Source: Micromonospora saelicesensis
Lineage (GTDB): Bacteria; Actinomycetota; Actinomycetes; Mycobacteriales; Micromonosporaceae
Length of the DNA: 64,000 nt
NCBI RefSeq assembly: GCF_900091575.1
Contig: NZ_FMCR01000002.1
Location: 465,760-529,759, forward strand
Reading direction: 5' to 3'
Shown here: piece after piece, positions 35,672-43,782 of the stretch
How positions within the stretch are numbered: position 1 is the stretch's first letter
Layout of the letters: the number at the start of each line of letters is the position of its first letter
Program-made: the position numbers and the translations under genes
The notes under the pieces: model-generated
What the model saw: the letters and a program-made list of their open reading frames with translations, nothing else
Told to the model about the DNA's origin: nothing
Database searches by the model: none

Positions 35672-36535
35672 CTAGTGAGGCGGCAGCACCCCGGTCCCGG
35701 GGGCGAGGACCCGGGTGAAGAACGCCAGGGTGTCGCGGATCAGCGGTTCCAGCGGCACTCCGGCGAAACAGTGGTCGGCGCCCTGCACCACCGACAGCTC
35801 GACCTCGGCACCCGCCGCGGTCAACGCTGCGGCGAGTTCTTCGCTCTGCCCCACCGGTACGACCAGGTCCTGGTCGCCGTGGATCAGCAGCATGGGTGGG
35901 GCCTGGTCGGTGACGTAGGTGATCGGACTGGCCGCCCGGCCCAGCCCCGGGTTCTCGGCCAACGGGGCGCCGATCAGCAGTGACTCGGGCGAGTCTGCCG
36001 CGTCGTGGTCGATCGTTCCGGACGGGTGTGCCTGCGACTGCATGGTCAACAGGTTCGACGGCGCGTACCAGCAGACCGCCGCCCGGACGCCGCTGTCGTC
36101 CTGGTCGTCCCCGGTCAGCGCGAGCATCGAGGCCAGGTGCCCACCGGCCGACTCACCCCACACCCCGATCCGCTCGCGGTCCACGCCCACCGTGTCGCCG
36201 TGTCGGCGCAGCCAGCGCACCGCCGCCGTGACGTCGTCGAGTTGAGCGGGGAAGTGCGCCTCGCCGCTGAGTCGGTACTGCGCGGAGGCGACAGCGAATC
36301 CGGCGCGGATGGCGGCGGTGAAGGGATCGACTTCCATGAGCCAGTCCGCCGGGTGCTTGGGCGAGCCGAACAACCACGCGCCACCGTGGATCCACACCAG
36401 GACCGGGGCTGGTGTGGCGGCCCCGGCCGGCACGGCAAGGTCCAACGTCAGCGGGCGGAAGCCCGGGACCTCGCTGACGACGATGTCGCGGTGCTCGACC
36501 CGGTCGGTCCAACCTCGGGATGCCGCATCGATCAT
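35672..36535 (-). CDS. Alpha/beta hydrolase (esterase/lipase, HSL-like)
   Basis: A 287-aa hydrolase. The oxyanion motif HGGAW (VLVWIHGGAWLFGSPKH), nucleophile elbow GESAGGH (IGVWGESAGGHLASML), acid Asp in LLIHGDQDLVVP and catalytic His in GADHCFAG are all visible, so it should be an active esterase of the BD-FAE/carboxylesterase type. No signal peptide is seen. It lies nine bases upstream of the 517-aa gene in the same direction. The substrate is unknown. Confidence 0.88.
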   Translation of the reverse strand: MIDAASRGWTDRVEHRDIVVSEVPGFRPLTLDLAVPAGAATPAPVLVWIHGGAWLFGSPKHPADWLMEVDPFTAAIRAGFAVASAQYRLSGEAHFPAQLDDVTAAVRWLRRHGDTVGVDRERIGVWGESAGGHLASMLALTGDDQDDSGVRAAVCWYAPSNLLTMQSQAHPSGTIDHDAADSPESLLIGAPLAENPGLGRAASPITYVTDQAPPMLLIHGDQDLVVPVGQSEELAAALTAAGAEVELSVVQGADHCFAGVPLEPLIRDTLAFFTRVLAPGTGVLPPH

Positions 36536-36589
36536 CAGGCCATCTTCGCACCGACGACCCCGCCGTACCCGTCACGGAAGCCGAGATGA

Positions 36590-37186
36590 TCACTGCTGCT
36601 TGTCTGGCGTGGCGGGGCGGGCGCGGACGTGCAACCGCTCCCCCTGCGGCCCGAAGAGACTGATGGCTTCGGCGGTGCCGGGGCCGGGGTTGAAGAAGAG
36701 GTGCGGAATGCGGGTGTCGAACTCGGCCACCTCCCCCGGGGTCAGCGTCAGATCACGGTCACCGAGCAGCAGGCGTAGCCGGCCGGAGAGCACGTAGAGC
36801 CACTCGTACCCCTCGTGGGCCTGCGGGATTCGGCCCCCGGCGGACGGGTCCGGCGGGAAGATCTGCTTGAACGCCTGGACACCGCCCGGTCGGCGGGTCA
36901 GCGGCAGGTACGTCACGCCGTGGATGATGATCGGTTTGGGGCGTACCCGGGGGTCGCCGGTGGCGGGGGCGTCGACCAGTTCGTCCAGCGCCACCTGGTA
37001 GGCCCTCGCCAGCGGAAGTAGCAGCTCCAGGGTGGGCCGGCGGCTACCGGACTCCAGCCGGGACAGGGTGCTCACCGAGATGCCGGTCAGGTCGGCGAGC
37101 TGGGTCAGCGTGGTCCCGCGTTGGTGACGCAGGGCACGCAGCCGGGGGCCGACGGCCGCCAGCGCGGCGCTGTCCTCGTTTGCCAT
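36590..37186 (-). CDS. XRE-cupin transcriptional regulator
   Basis: A 198-aa regulator with an N-terminal XRE helix-turn-helix (LRALRHQRGTTLTQLADLTG, ISVSTLSRLESGSRRPTLEL) and a C-terminal cupin (HEGYEWLYVLSGRLRLLLGD, LTPGEVAEFDTRIPHLFFNP). Such regulators sense small ligands through the cupin and usually repress a neighbouring gene. It diverges from the thioredoxin-reductase/methyltransferase gene with 78 bp between, containing overlapping palindromes that abut its own ATG. Autoregulation and control of the divergent gene are likely. Confidence 0.9.
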   Translation of the reverse strand: MANEDSAALAAVGPRLRALRHQRGTTLTQLADLTGISVSTLSRLESGSRRPTLELLLPLARAYQVALDELVDAPATGDPRVRPKPIIIHGVTYLPLTRRPGGVQAFKQIFPPDPSAGGRIPQAHEGYEWLYVLSGRLRLLLGDRDLTLTPGEVAEFDTRIPHLFFNPGPGTAEAISLFGPQGERLHVRARPATPDKQQ

Positions 37187-37214
37187 AACGGCAAGGATAG
37201 TTGCCACCTTGCCG
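37181..37214. promoter_or_regulatory. Overlapping operator-like palindromes in divergent promoter
   Basis: Two dyads overlap: TGCC-N5-GGCA at 37181-37193, which includes the ATG of the XRE-cupin gene, and CGGCAAGG (37189-37196) with CCTTGCCG (37207-37214) around a 10-nt spacer. Their position between the regulator and its divergent target makes them good candidate binding sites. Confidence 0.6.
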
Positions 37215-37264
37215 ACGGCGACGGATGGTGGGCGCAGCCGACAGAGCAAGAGGGAGATATAGCG

Positions 37265-38839
37265 GTGGACGAGACATATGACGTGGTGGTGGTGGGTGGC
37301 GGTGCCGCAGGACTCAGCGGAGCCCTGGCGCTGAGCCGGGCCCGACGGTCGGTGCTGGTGATCGACTCCGGTGAGCCGCGCAATGCGCCGGCTGACCGGA
37401 TCCACAACTACCTGGGCCGGGAGGGGACGCCGCCGGGCGAGTTGCTCGCGATCGGCCGGGCGGAGGTCGCCGGGTACGGCGGGCAGTTCCGCACCGGGCG
37501 GGTGCAGGCCGCGACCCGGGACGACGACGGGTTCCGGCTGAGCCTCGACGGCGGGGAATCGGTGCGGGCCCGCCGGCTGCTGGTGACCACCGGTCTGACC
37601 GACGAGCTGCCCGACGTGCCCGGCCTGGCCCAGCGGTGGGGTCGCGACGTGCTGCACTGCCCGTACTGCCACGGGTGGGAGGTTCGGGACCGCCGGATCG
37701 GCGTCCTGGCGACCAGCCCGCTGAGCGTGCACCAGGCCGAGATGTGGCGACAGTGGAGCCCCAGCGTGCTGCTCCTGCTGCACGACTCCCCGGCGCCGGA
37801 CGCGGAGACCGCCGAGCGGCTCGCCGCCCGCAGCATCGCTGTGGTGCCCGGCCCGGTCGCCTCGGTGGAGGTGACCGACGACGCGCTGACCGGCGTACGG
37901 CTCGCCGACGGCCGGGTGGTGGCGCTCGACGCGATCGTGGTGGCGACGCGGCTGACTCCCCGCGCCGACATGCTGGTGGGGTTGGGTCTGGCCCCGGAGG
38001 AGGTGACGATGGGTGAGCACGTCATCGGTGCCCAGATCCCGACCGACGCCACCGGCGCGACGACCGTCAGTGGTGTCTGGGTGGCGGGCAACGTGGCCGA
38101 CATCCGCGGTCAGGTGATCACGTCCGCCGCGGCCGGCCTGAACGCGGCGGCGGCGATCAACGCCGATCTCATCGCCGAGGAGACCCGCGGCGCGGTGTCC
38201 GCGTACCGGCAGATGGTGGCCACGACGTTCGAGGAACCGGCGTGGGAGGAGCGTTACCAGTCCCGCCCCTCGGTCTGGAGTGGCCGGCCGAACCCGCAGC
38301 TGGTCGCCGAGGTCACCGACCTGGCCCCGGGGCGCGCCCTGGACGTGGGCAGCGGCGAGGGCGCCGACGCGGTGTGGTTGGCCGAGCGCGGCTGGCAGGT
38401 GACGGCGGTGGACATCTCCACCACGGCGTTGAGCCGGGCCGCCGCGCACGCCGAGGCCGCCGGCGTGGGCGACCGGATCGAGTTCACCCACGCCGACCTA
38501 CGGGACAAGCCACCCACCGAGGAGGCGTACGACCTGGTGTCCGCGCAGTTCATGCACCTGCCACCGGCGGCGCGGCGGGAGTTGTTCGGCCGGCTGGCCG
38601 CGGCGGTGGCACCCGGCGGCGTCCTGCTGATCGTCGGGCACCACCCATCCGATCTGTGGGGGTCGGCGCACCGGATGCACATGCCGGACGCGATGTACAC
38701 CGCGCAGGACGTGGCCGCCGATCTGGAGCCGGCCCACTGGGAGGTGCTGACGGCGGAGGAACGCTCCCGTCTCGCCACCAACCCCAACGGCGAGGACATC
38801 ACCCACCACGACGCGGTCCTGGTCGCCCGCCGACGCTGA
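37265..38839 (+). CDS. Thioredoxin-reductase-like oxidoreductase fused to a class I SAM methyltransferase
   Basis: A 524-aa bifunctional protein. Residues 1-310 form an FAD/NAD(P) oxidoreductase: VVVVGGGAAGLSGALALSRA (FAD), redox pair in HCPYCHGWEV, and VSGVWVAGNVADIRGQV (second FAD contact). The C-terminal 210 residues are a methyltransferase: RALDVGSGEGADAVWLAERG (motif I), VTAVDISTTAL, YDLVSAQFMHLP and GGVLLIVGHHP. GTG 37265 has GGGAG at eight bases. The pairing and the divergent XRE-cupin repressor suggest an inducible response, possibly to a toxic element or thiol compound; the substrate is inference. Confidence 0.88.
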   Translation: MDETYDVVVVGGGAAGLSGALALSRARRSVLVIDSGEPRNAPADRIHNYLGREGTPPGELLAIGRAEVAGYGGQFRTGRVQAATRDDDGFRLSLDGGESVRARRLLVTTGLTDELPDVPGLAQRWGRDVLHCPYCHGWEVRDRRIGVLATSPLSVHQAEMWRQWSPSVLLLLHDSPAPDAETAERLAARSIAVVPGPVASVEVTDDALTGVRLADGRVVALDAIVVATRLTPRADMLVGLGLAPEEVTMGEHVIGAQIPTDATGATTVSGVWVAGNVADIRGQVITSAAAGLNAAAAINADLIAEETRGAVSAYRQMVATTFEEPAWEERYQSRPSVWSGRPNPQLVAEVTDLAPGRALDVGSGEGADAVWLAERGWQVTAVDISTTALSRAAAHAEAAGVGDRIEFTHADLRDKPPTEEAYDLVSAQFMHLPPAARRELFGRLAAAVAPGGVLLIVGHHPSDLWGSAHRMHMPDAMYTAQDVAADLEPAHWEVLTAEERSRLATNPNGEDITHHDAVLVARRR

Positions 38840-38884
38840 CCTCGCGCGACCACGTCGCCCTACGGATCCCACGTTGGCCTGCGT

Positions 38885-38955
38885 CGATCATGGAGTGGTG
38901 GTGGATGACAAAGGTGGTGGAGCACCACCTTTCCGGCACCAGGAGTCCATGATCG
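38885..38955. repeat. Nested intergenic palindrome (CGATCATGGA family)
   Basis: The outer arms CGATCATGGA (38885-38894) and TCCATGATCG (38946-38955) enclose an inner perfect hairpin AAAGGTGGTG-GAG-CACCACCTTT (38910-38932). It lies 45 bp after the fusion gene and could terminate it. The two-tier build and GATC ends resemble an interspersed element. Confidence 0.75.
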
Positions 38956-39108
38956 GCGCGGGATCGGGGCAACGCGGGACGGCAACGTGAGAGGTGGTGG
39001 GGCAGGACTTCGCATGAGGTCCGCTCGGCGGTAGCGTTGCGCCACACTGACGGCCCGTGGGGCAGGCGACCGCCGACCCTGACGCCCCGATCGTACGGAG
39101 GATGGTGC

Positions 39109-40821
39109 ATGTCCATCGGCGCTGAGCCGCACGCAGCACGCGACGATGCGGCCTCCCGGCCGAGCTTCGAGCTCGCCCTGCGCGGATACGACAAACGCCA
39201 GGTGGACCGGCACCTGGAGCAGCTGGACGGCCAGATCGCGATGCTGAGCGGGGAGCACGGGCGCTCCGCCGTCCGCGTCCGTGAACTGACCGCCGAAGTG
39301 CAGCGGCTGCGTGCCGAGCTGGCCGAGCTTCAGGAGCAACCCGTGCAGGTGGACCGCGCTTCGTTCCATGATCTGGGCCCGATGGTCGGCGAGATCATGG
39401 CGCTCGCCGAGAAGCAGGCCGGCATCATCACCGAGTCGGCCACCGACCGGGCCAACGAGCTGCGCAGCGAGTCCGAGCGGATCCTCGCCGACACCCGTGA
39501 GCGGGCCGCGCAGGCACGTCAGGATCTGGCCGAGGAGCTGGCCGCCCGGCGGGCCGAGCAGGAGCAGGCGCACGAGGAACGGCGCACCCTGGCCGAGGCC
39601 GAATTGACAGCGATCCGCGAGCACGCCGAACAGCTGCGGGCCGACGGTGAGGCCGCGCACGAGCGCGCCCAGCACGAGGCCAAGCGGATCACCGAGCAGA
39701 GCGCGCAGCAGCTCAACCAGACCCGGGTCGCCGCCGACGCGCTGATGAAGTCGGCCCGTACCCAGATCCAGCAGGAACTCCAGTCGGCCCGCTCCAAGCA
39801 CCAGCAGGAGATGGCCCAGTGGCAGGCCAACGTGGAGCGAGAGGTCAACGAACGGCGTACCGCCGCCGAGCAGGACATCGCCGAACAGCAGGCCGCCGCC
39901 GAGCAGGAACTGGCCGAGGAGCGCAGCGCGACCGAGCAGCAGATCGCCGCGCTGCTGGCCGAGGCGCAGCAGCACGTGACCGAGCTGCGCAACCGCGCCG
40001 ACGAGCAGGCCGCCAGCCACCAGCAGCAGCTCGCCGTCCTGCAGAAGGAGCTTGAGGAGCGCCGGCAGGAGGCCGCCGAGCTGAACGCCGAGCTGGACAC
40101 CGGCCGCCAGCAGCTCGCCGAGATTCGCCAGGAGGGCGAGACGCTGGAGAACGAGCTGTCCCGGATGCAACAGCGACTCAGTGAGGTCCGTCGGGACCTG
40201 ACCGCCGAAAGTGCCCGGTTGGACGAGGCCCGGCGGGCCGGCGACTCCGCCGAGCGGCACGCCAAGGAGGTCCGCGCCCGCGTACAGCGGGAGGCAAAGC
40301 GGGTGGCCGACCTAGCCGCCGCCGCGGTCATGGCCGCGGCAGCCGGCGGTACGGAGACCGCTGAGTACCCGATGGTGGGTTCCCGCTCCAGCGCCGACCG
40401 GCCCGCCCCGGAGCGGGTAGGGGTCGAGCGGCTCAACGTCGACCGCGCCGGCGTCGACCGGCACCCCGCGGAGCGACCCATCGTGGACGACGCGGACGCC
40501 GATCGCGCCACCACCGACCGCGCCCCGCTCAACGCCGCACCTGCCGACCGGAGCCCGGTCGAGAACGGCTACGCCGACCTGACCCCGGTGGAACAGGCCA
40601 ATGGTGACCGGTCCCCGGCGGAGCAGGCGAACGACGAGCGTGCGGACGCACCGGCGGTGGCGGACGAGCCGACAACGTCCGAACGTACGGCGGCCCGGGA
40701 GGTTGGCGCCGACGACGCCGAGCGGACCTTCCCTCGGCACATCGGCACGGACGCACCGACGCCCGTACCGTTCCTGGCCTTCGGGCAGCCGGTCAGCGAG
40801 AACGGCGCCGCCCGGCACTGA
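39109..40821 (+). CDS. DivIVA-domain coiled-coil protein (polar growth/cytoskeletal type)
   Basis: A 570-aa protein. Residues 18-40 (SFELALRGYDKRQVDRHLEQ) match the DivIVA N-terminal membrane-curvature domain. A very long coiled coil follows (about 45-415), rich in Glu/Gln/Arg/Ala heptads. The last 140 residues are disordered, with imperfect repeats of DR-x-P/ER type (SSADRPAPERVGVERL). This layout is like Scy/DivIVA/FilP proteins that organise hyphal tips. GGAGG seven bases before ATG 39109 is strong. The gene has its own promoter region and no obvious operon partner. Confidence 0.85.
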   Translation: MSIGAEPHAARDDAASRPSFELALRGYDKRQVDRHLEQLDGQIAMLSGEHGRSAVRVRELTAEVQRLRAELAELQEQPVQVDRASFHDLGPMVGEIMALAEKQAGIITESATDRANELRSESERILADTRERAAQARQDLAEELAARRAEQEQAHEERRTLAEAELTAIREHAEQLRADGEAAHERAQHEAKRITEQSAQQLNQTRVAADALMKSARTQIQQELQSARSKHQQEMAQWQANVEREVNERRTAAEQDIAEQQAAAEQELAEERSATEQQIAALLAEAQQHVTELRNRADEQAASHQQQLAVLQKELEERRQEAAELNAELDTGRQQLAEIRQEGETLENELSRMQQRLSEVRRDLTAESARLDEARRAGDSAERHAKEVRARVQREAKRVADLAAAAVMAAAAGGTETAEYPMVGSRSSADRPAPERVGVERLNVDRAGVDRHPAERPIVDDADADRATTDRAPLNAAPADRSPVENGYADLTPVEQANGDRSPAEQANDERADAPAVADEPTTSERTAAREVGADDAERTFPRHIGTDAPTPVPFLAFGQPVSENGAARH

Positions 40822-40906
40822 CCCCAGCCGCGGTTGCACCCGGGCCCGGAGCGGATCCGCACGGGCCCGGGCCGGGCGGCCGGTCGTCGGTCGATGACCA
40901 GGCCAC

Positions 40907-41380
40907 TCAAGAGGGCGACTGGGCTGACTGATCGAGGTACTTCCGCAGCTCGGCGATCTCCTCGTCGGTGAGGACGGGCGCGAAGTCCAGGTGCTCGCTG
41001 GGATGGACGGCTGTGCCGGAGCCGGCCACCGTGACGAACCAGGCGCCCTCGTGGCCGAACCAGTGCGCCTGTCCGGCCATACCGACGTCGACGGCGTCGT
41101 CCGGCGCGGCGGACTCACCTGCCGAGACGATTCGCACCCACTGCCCGTCGCGCCCATACGGCGGCTGAGGGATCGCCACGTCCAGGTGATCCTCGGCGAT
41201 TCGTTCCGTCGGCACACCGAACAGGCGGGCGGCACCCTCGCGTGCCACAGTGCTCACCTCCCTCAGGCTGCCGGTGACGCCGACCAGCACCTCCCCCTCG
41301 GGTCCTTCCACCAGCACTGCGTACGAGCGATCAGGCTCATGGCGGACCCGTGCACGGAACCGCAGCGGGAGTTCAGGCAT
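40907..41380 (-). CDS. Hypothetical protein
   Basis: A 157-aa acidic cytoplasmic protein without a recognised domain. The N-terminal 60 residues (LRFRARVRHEPDRSYAVLVE, LREVSTVAREGAARLFGVP) have the beta-beta-beta-alpha look of small HicB-like folds, but this is weak. The C-terminus LTDEEIAELRKYLDQSAQ is a helix. ATG 41380 is chosen; an in-frame GTG upstream would add ten residues. Confidence 0.6.
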   Translation of the reverse strand: MPELPLRFRARVRHEPDRSYAVLVEGPEGEVLVGVTGSLREVSTVAREGAARLFGVPTERIAEDHLDVAIPQPPYGRDGQWVRIVSAGESAAPDDAVDVGMAGQAHWFGHEGAWFVTVAGSGTAVHPSEHLDFAPVLTDEEIAELRKYLDQSAQSPS

Positions 41381-41564
41381 CCAGCAATGATCCCTCACCG
41401 GGCTCGCCACGGCGGCACGGCGATCTACTTCTCATGAACCGATCAAGGTGCGGGCGATTCTGCGTGGAACCGGGTTGCCGTAGCCGGTTGGGCTGGCAGG
41501 CTGGGTTGGCCGCCGCGCACCAGCGGTGGCCGCCGGCTTGGCCGGTGACCGAGAGGAGCGCCCG

Positions 41565-42959
41565 GTGACCGACCAACCGGAGGAGTTCGACCTGCTCGTC
41601 GTCGGTGGCGGCAAGGCCGGCAAGACGTTGAGCATGGACGTCGCCCGTTCCGGTCAGCGGGTCGCCATGGTCGAGCGCGGCATGATCGGCGGCAGCTGCA
41701 TCAACGTCGCGTGCATCCCGACGAAGGCGCTGGTGACCAGCGCCCGGGCCGCCCGTCAGCTGCGGGACGCGTCGGCGCTCGGCCTGACGGTGGAGGGCGG
41801 CCGGGTCGACATCGACCTGTTGCGCGCGCACAAGCAGGACGTGGTCGAGGGGATGGTCGCCGCCAACCGGCAGCAGTTCCTCGACTCCGGCCTGCACCTG
41901 GTGATCGGCGAGGCCCAGTTCGTCGGCCCACGAACCGTACGGGTGGCACTCGCCGACGGCGGCGCGCGACTGCTGCGCGGCAGCGACGTGGTGATCAACA
42001 CGGGCACCCGCCCCCATCTGCCGTCGGTGCCCGGGATGGCCGAGGCCGGGGTGCTCACCAGCGACGAGTTGCTGCACCTGGACCGGCTGCCGGCCCGCCT
42101 GGTGGTGCTCGGCGGCGGCACCGTCGGGGTGGAGTTCGCGCAGATGTTCGCGCTGTTCGGCAGCGCGGTGACACTGGTCGAGGGTGGTCCACGGCTGCTC
42201 ACCCGCGAGGACCCGGACATCAGCGACGCGGTGATGCGCGTCTTCCTCGATGATGGCATCGACGTACGGGTGGGTGTCGCGGTCGCGCGGGTCGACCGGG
42301 AGGCCGACGGCTCGCTGCGGGTGACGCTGGACGACGGCAGCGTGGTGATCGGGGACGACGTGCTGGTGGCGGCCGGCCGGGAACCGGTCACCGACGGGCT
42401 CGGCCTGGACGTGGCCGGCGTACGGCTCAGCGAGCGGGGCTTCGTGGAGGTCGACGAACACCTGCGCACCAGCGCCGAGCGCACCTGGGCGGCCGGGGAC
42501 GTCGCCGGCAGCCCACAGTTCACCCACGTCTCGCTGGACGACTACCGGATCATCCGGGCGAACCTCGCCGGAGGCCAGCGCAGCACCGCCGACCGGCTGA
42601 TCCCGTACACGGTCTTCACCACTCCGGAACTGGCGCGGGTCGGGCTGACCGAGACCGAGGCGCGCCGCGCCGGGTACGACATCCAGGTCGCCCACCTGCC
42701 GGTCGCCGCCATCCCCCGGGCGCGCACCCTGCGCCAGACCCAGGGCATGTGGAAGGCGGTCATCGACACCAGCACCGACCGGATCCTCGGTGCGGCGTTG
42801 CTCGGCGCCGAGGCCGGTGAGGTGATCACCTCGGTGCAGCTGGCCATGCTCGCCGGGATGCCGTGGACCGCACTGCGGGACGCGGTCATCACCCACCCGA
42901 CCATGACCGAGGGTCTCAACCTGCTCTTCGCCTCGCTGGAGTCCAGCCCGGTCCGTTGA
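41565..42959 (+). CDS. FAD/NAD(P)-dependent disulphide oxidoreductase (mercuric-reductase/LpdA-like)
   Basis: A 464-aa class I pyridine nucleotide-disulphide oxidoreductase. Landmarks are FDLLVVGGGKAGKTLSMDVA (FAD), redox-active CINVAC (GGSCINVACIPTKALV), LVVLGGGTVGVEFAQMFALF (NAD(P)), TWAAGDVAGSPQFTH and the C-terminal active-site HPTMTEGLNLLF with catalytic His. No MerA heavy-metal domain or C-terminal Cys pair is seen, so lipoamide-, mycothione- or quinone-type reduction is as likely as mercury. GTG 41565 is supported by GGAG at about six bases. The flanking genes do not point to a substrate. Confidence 0.88.
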   Translation: MTDQPEEFDLLVVGGGKAGKTLSMDVARSGQRVAMVERGMIGGSCINVACIPTKALVTSARAARQLRDASALGLTVEGGRVDIDLLRAHKQDVVEGMVAANRQQFLDSGLHLVIGEAQFVGPRTVRVALADGGARLLRGSDVVINTGTRPHLPSVPGMAEAGVLTSDELLHLDRLPARLVVLGGGTVGVEFAQMFALFGSAVTLVEGGPRLLTREDPDISDAVMRVFLDDGIDVRVGVAVARVDREADGSLRVTLDDGSVVIGDDVLVAAGREPVTDGLGLDVAGVRLSERGFVEVDEHLRTSAERTWAAGDVAGSPQFTHVSLDDYRIIRANLAGGQRSTADRLIPYTVFTTPELARVGLTETEARRAGYDIQVAHLPVAAIPRARTLRQTQGMWKAVIDTSTDRILGAALLGAEAGEVITSVQLAMLAGMPWTALRDAVITHPTMTEGLNLLFASLESSPVR

Positions 42960-42973
42960 GCGCCGCGAGGCCC
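42957..42973 (+). repeat. 17-bp repeat at a stop codon, copy 1
   Basis: TGAGCGCCGCGAGGCCC begins exactly at the TGA of the oxidoreductase. The same 17 bases begin at the TGA of the GNAT gene at 45544. It may be a small dispersed element that donates stop codons. Confidence 0.7.
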
Positions 42974-43277
42974 GCCGACCCCAGGCCACGAAGCGGTCGT
43001 ACAACTCGCGCGGGCTGGGTCCGTCGTAGGGGTTGAGGTGGTGAAGATCCTGGGTGGCCTCATAGAACATGCCTGCCAGGTAGATCGTCAGTCCCGACGG
43101 GTTGTCATCGAACTCCGCCCTGAGCAGCAGCTTTGCGTCGTGGCAGGGCCACTGCTGGTCGTCCACTCGGCAACGCCACACCGGGCGTAGCGGGGTGTGT
43201 GTCTCGCCGTCGCGCACCGGGTGGGCCGTGAGTCCGTGCCGCTCCGTGTCAACCTCCAGGGGCTGATCCGCGCTCAC
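42963..43277 (-). CDS. Flavin-reductase-like small protein, ORF with no stop at the expected end
   Basis: GTG 43277 overlaps the preceding stop (GTGA). The first 105 codons look real: PLRPVWRCRVDDQQWPC, KLLLRAEFDDNPSGLTIYLA, LNPYDGPSPRELYDRFVAWG are typical of a short actinomycete family often labelled flavin reductase, normally 100-120 aa. After FVAWG homology stops but no in-frame stop occurs until 41373, which would give a 634-aa product antisense to the neighbouring oxidoreductase. The given 3' end is only where homology fades, next to the 17-bp repeat. A lost stop, a frameshift, or a disrupted gene are all possible. Confidence 0.5.
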
Positions 43278-43561
43278 CGCTGGCCGGCCAGGTTCAGGCG
43301 GATCGCCGAGGCGAGCACCTGGTGCTCGAAGCAGGACCCGGTGCCGCAGTCCGGAGGGTCATGGCGGCGGCACACGTGCCCTCTCACCCAGACCCAGCCG
43401 CTGGTCGGCCCCGGACGGATGGCCACGACGATCACCACCTCGTCTCGTCGGGCTGGCACGGTGGGCTCGCACAGCCACTCCCCGGCCAGGAGGAACAGCT
43501 TGGTTCCGGCGGGCACCTCCACGTCGGCATCCCTTGCCGCCGCTCTCCCAATCCAGTTCAT
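43274..43561 (-). CDS. Small Cys/His-containing hypothetical protein
   Basis: A 95-aa protein, probably starting at ATG 43561 (MNWIGRAAARDAD). A GGGGCGG stretch lies upstream; a frame to GTG 43624 would run through the palindrome and is less likely. It reads as a mostly beta protein (DVEVPAGTKLFLLAGEWLCE, EVVIVVAIRPGPTSGWVWVR) with a C-terminal GHVCRRHDPPDCGTGSCFEH cluster that could bind metal. It is translationally coupled to the flavin-reductase-like gene and diverges from the XRE regulator, a common regulator-plus-small-protein arrangement in actinomycetes. Function unknown. Confidence 0.7.
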   Translation of the reverse strand: MNWIGRAAARDADVEVPAGTKLFLLAGEWLCEPTVPARRDEVVIVVAIRPGPTSGWVWVRGHVCRRHDPPDCGTGSCFEHQVLASAIRLNLAGQR

Positions 43562-43584
43562 GATGTCCGCCCCCAGGGCTTGTG

Positions 43585-43625
43585 TGTGGTGGCCGACTAG
43601 AGCGAGATAGCGGTCGGCCACCACA
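43585..43625. promoter_or_regulatory. Perfect 13-bp inverted repeat upstream of the small protein (candidate operator)
   Basis: Arms TGTGGTGGCCGAC (43585-43597) and GTCGGCCACCACA (43613-43625) are exact complements, with loop TAGAGCGAGATAGCG. It sits 24 bases before the MNWI start and in the promoter region shared with the divergent XRE gene. An operator, or a 5'-UTR hairpin controlling translation, are the two readings. Confidence 0.7.
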
Positions 43626-43704
43626 TCCAGCGGCTACGACAGACCACGCCGTCCGGCAGCGATCCGCCGCGCCTATTCACGCCGCCCGAGATCGACCGAC
43701 ATGG

Positions 43705-43720
43705 GTAGCGTGGCCGCTAC
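43705..43720. promoter_or_regulatory. Small dyad GTAGCG-TGGC-CGCTAC in divergent promoter
   Basis: Six-base perfect arms around a 4-nt spacer lie 63 bp before the XRE start codon. A second dyad in this same intergenic region (43585-43625) suggests two regulatory sites. Confidence 0.5.
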
Positions 43721-43782
43721 GCTGCGGGGTGTGGCAGCCGTGAGCAGTGGGCCCACACGGGAGCCCACACGCCGGGGGTGAG

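Noticed and set aside
36590..38491. A 633-codon frame running from the XRE-cupin gene upstream through the antisense of the fusion gene
   Set aside because: Only the last 198 codons are real; ATG 37186 starts the conserved HTH and the rest is antisense to the TrxR/methyltransferase gene.
41565..42959. Mercury resistance (merA) call
   Set aside because: The N-terminal heavy-metal domain and C-terminal Cys pair of MerA are absent and no merR/merT is adjacent.
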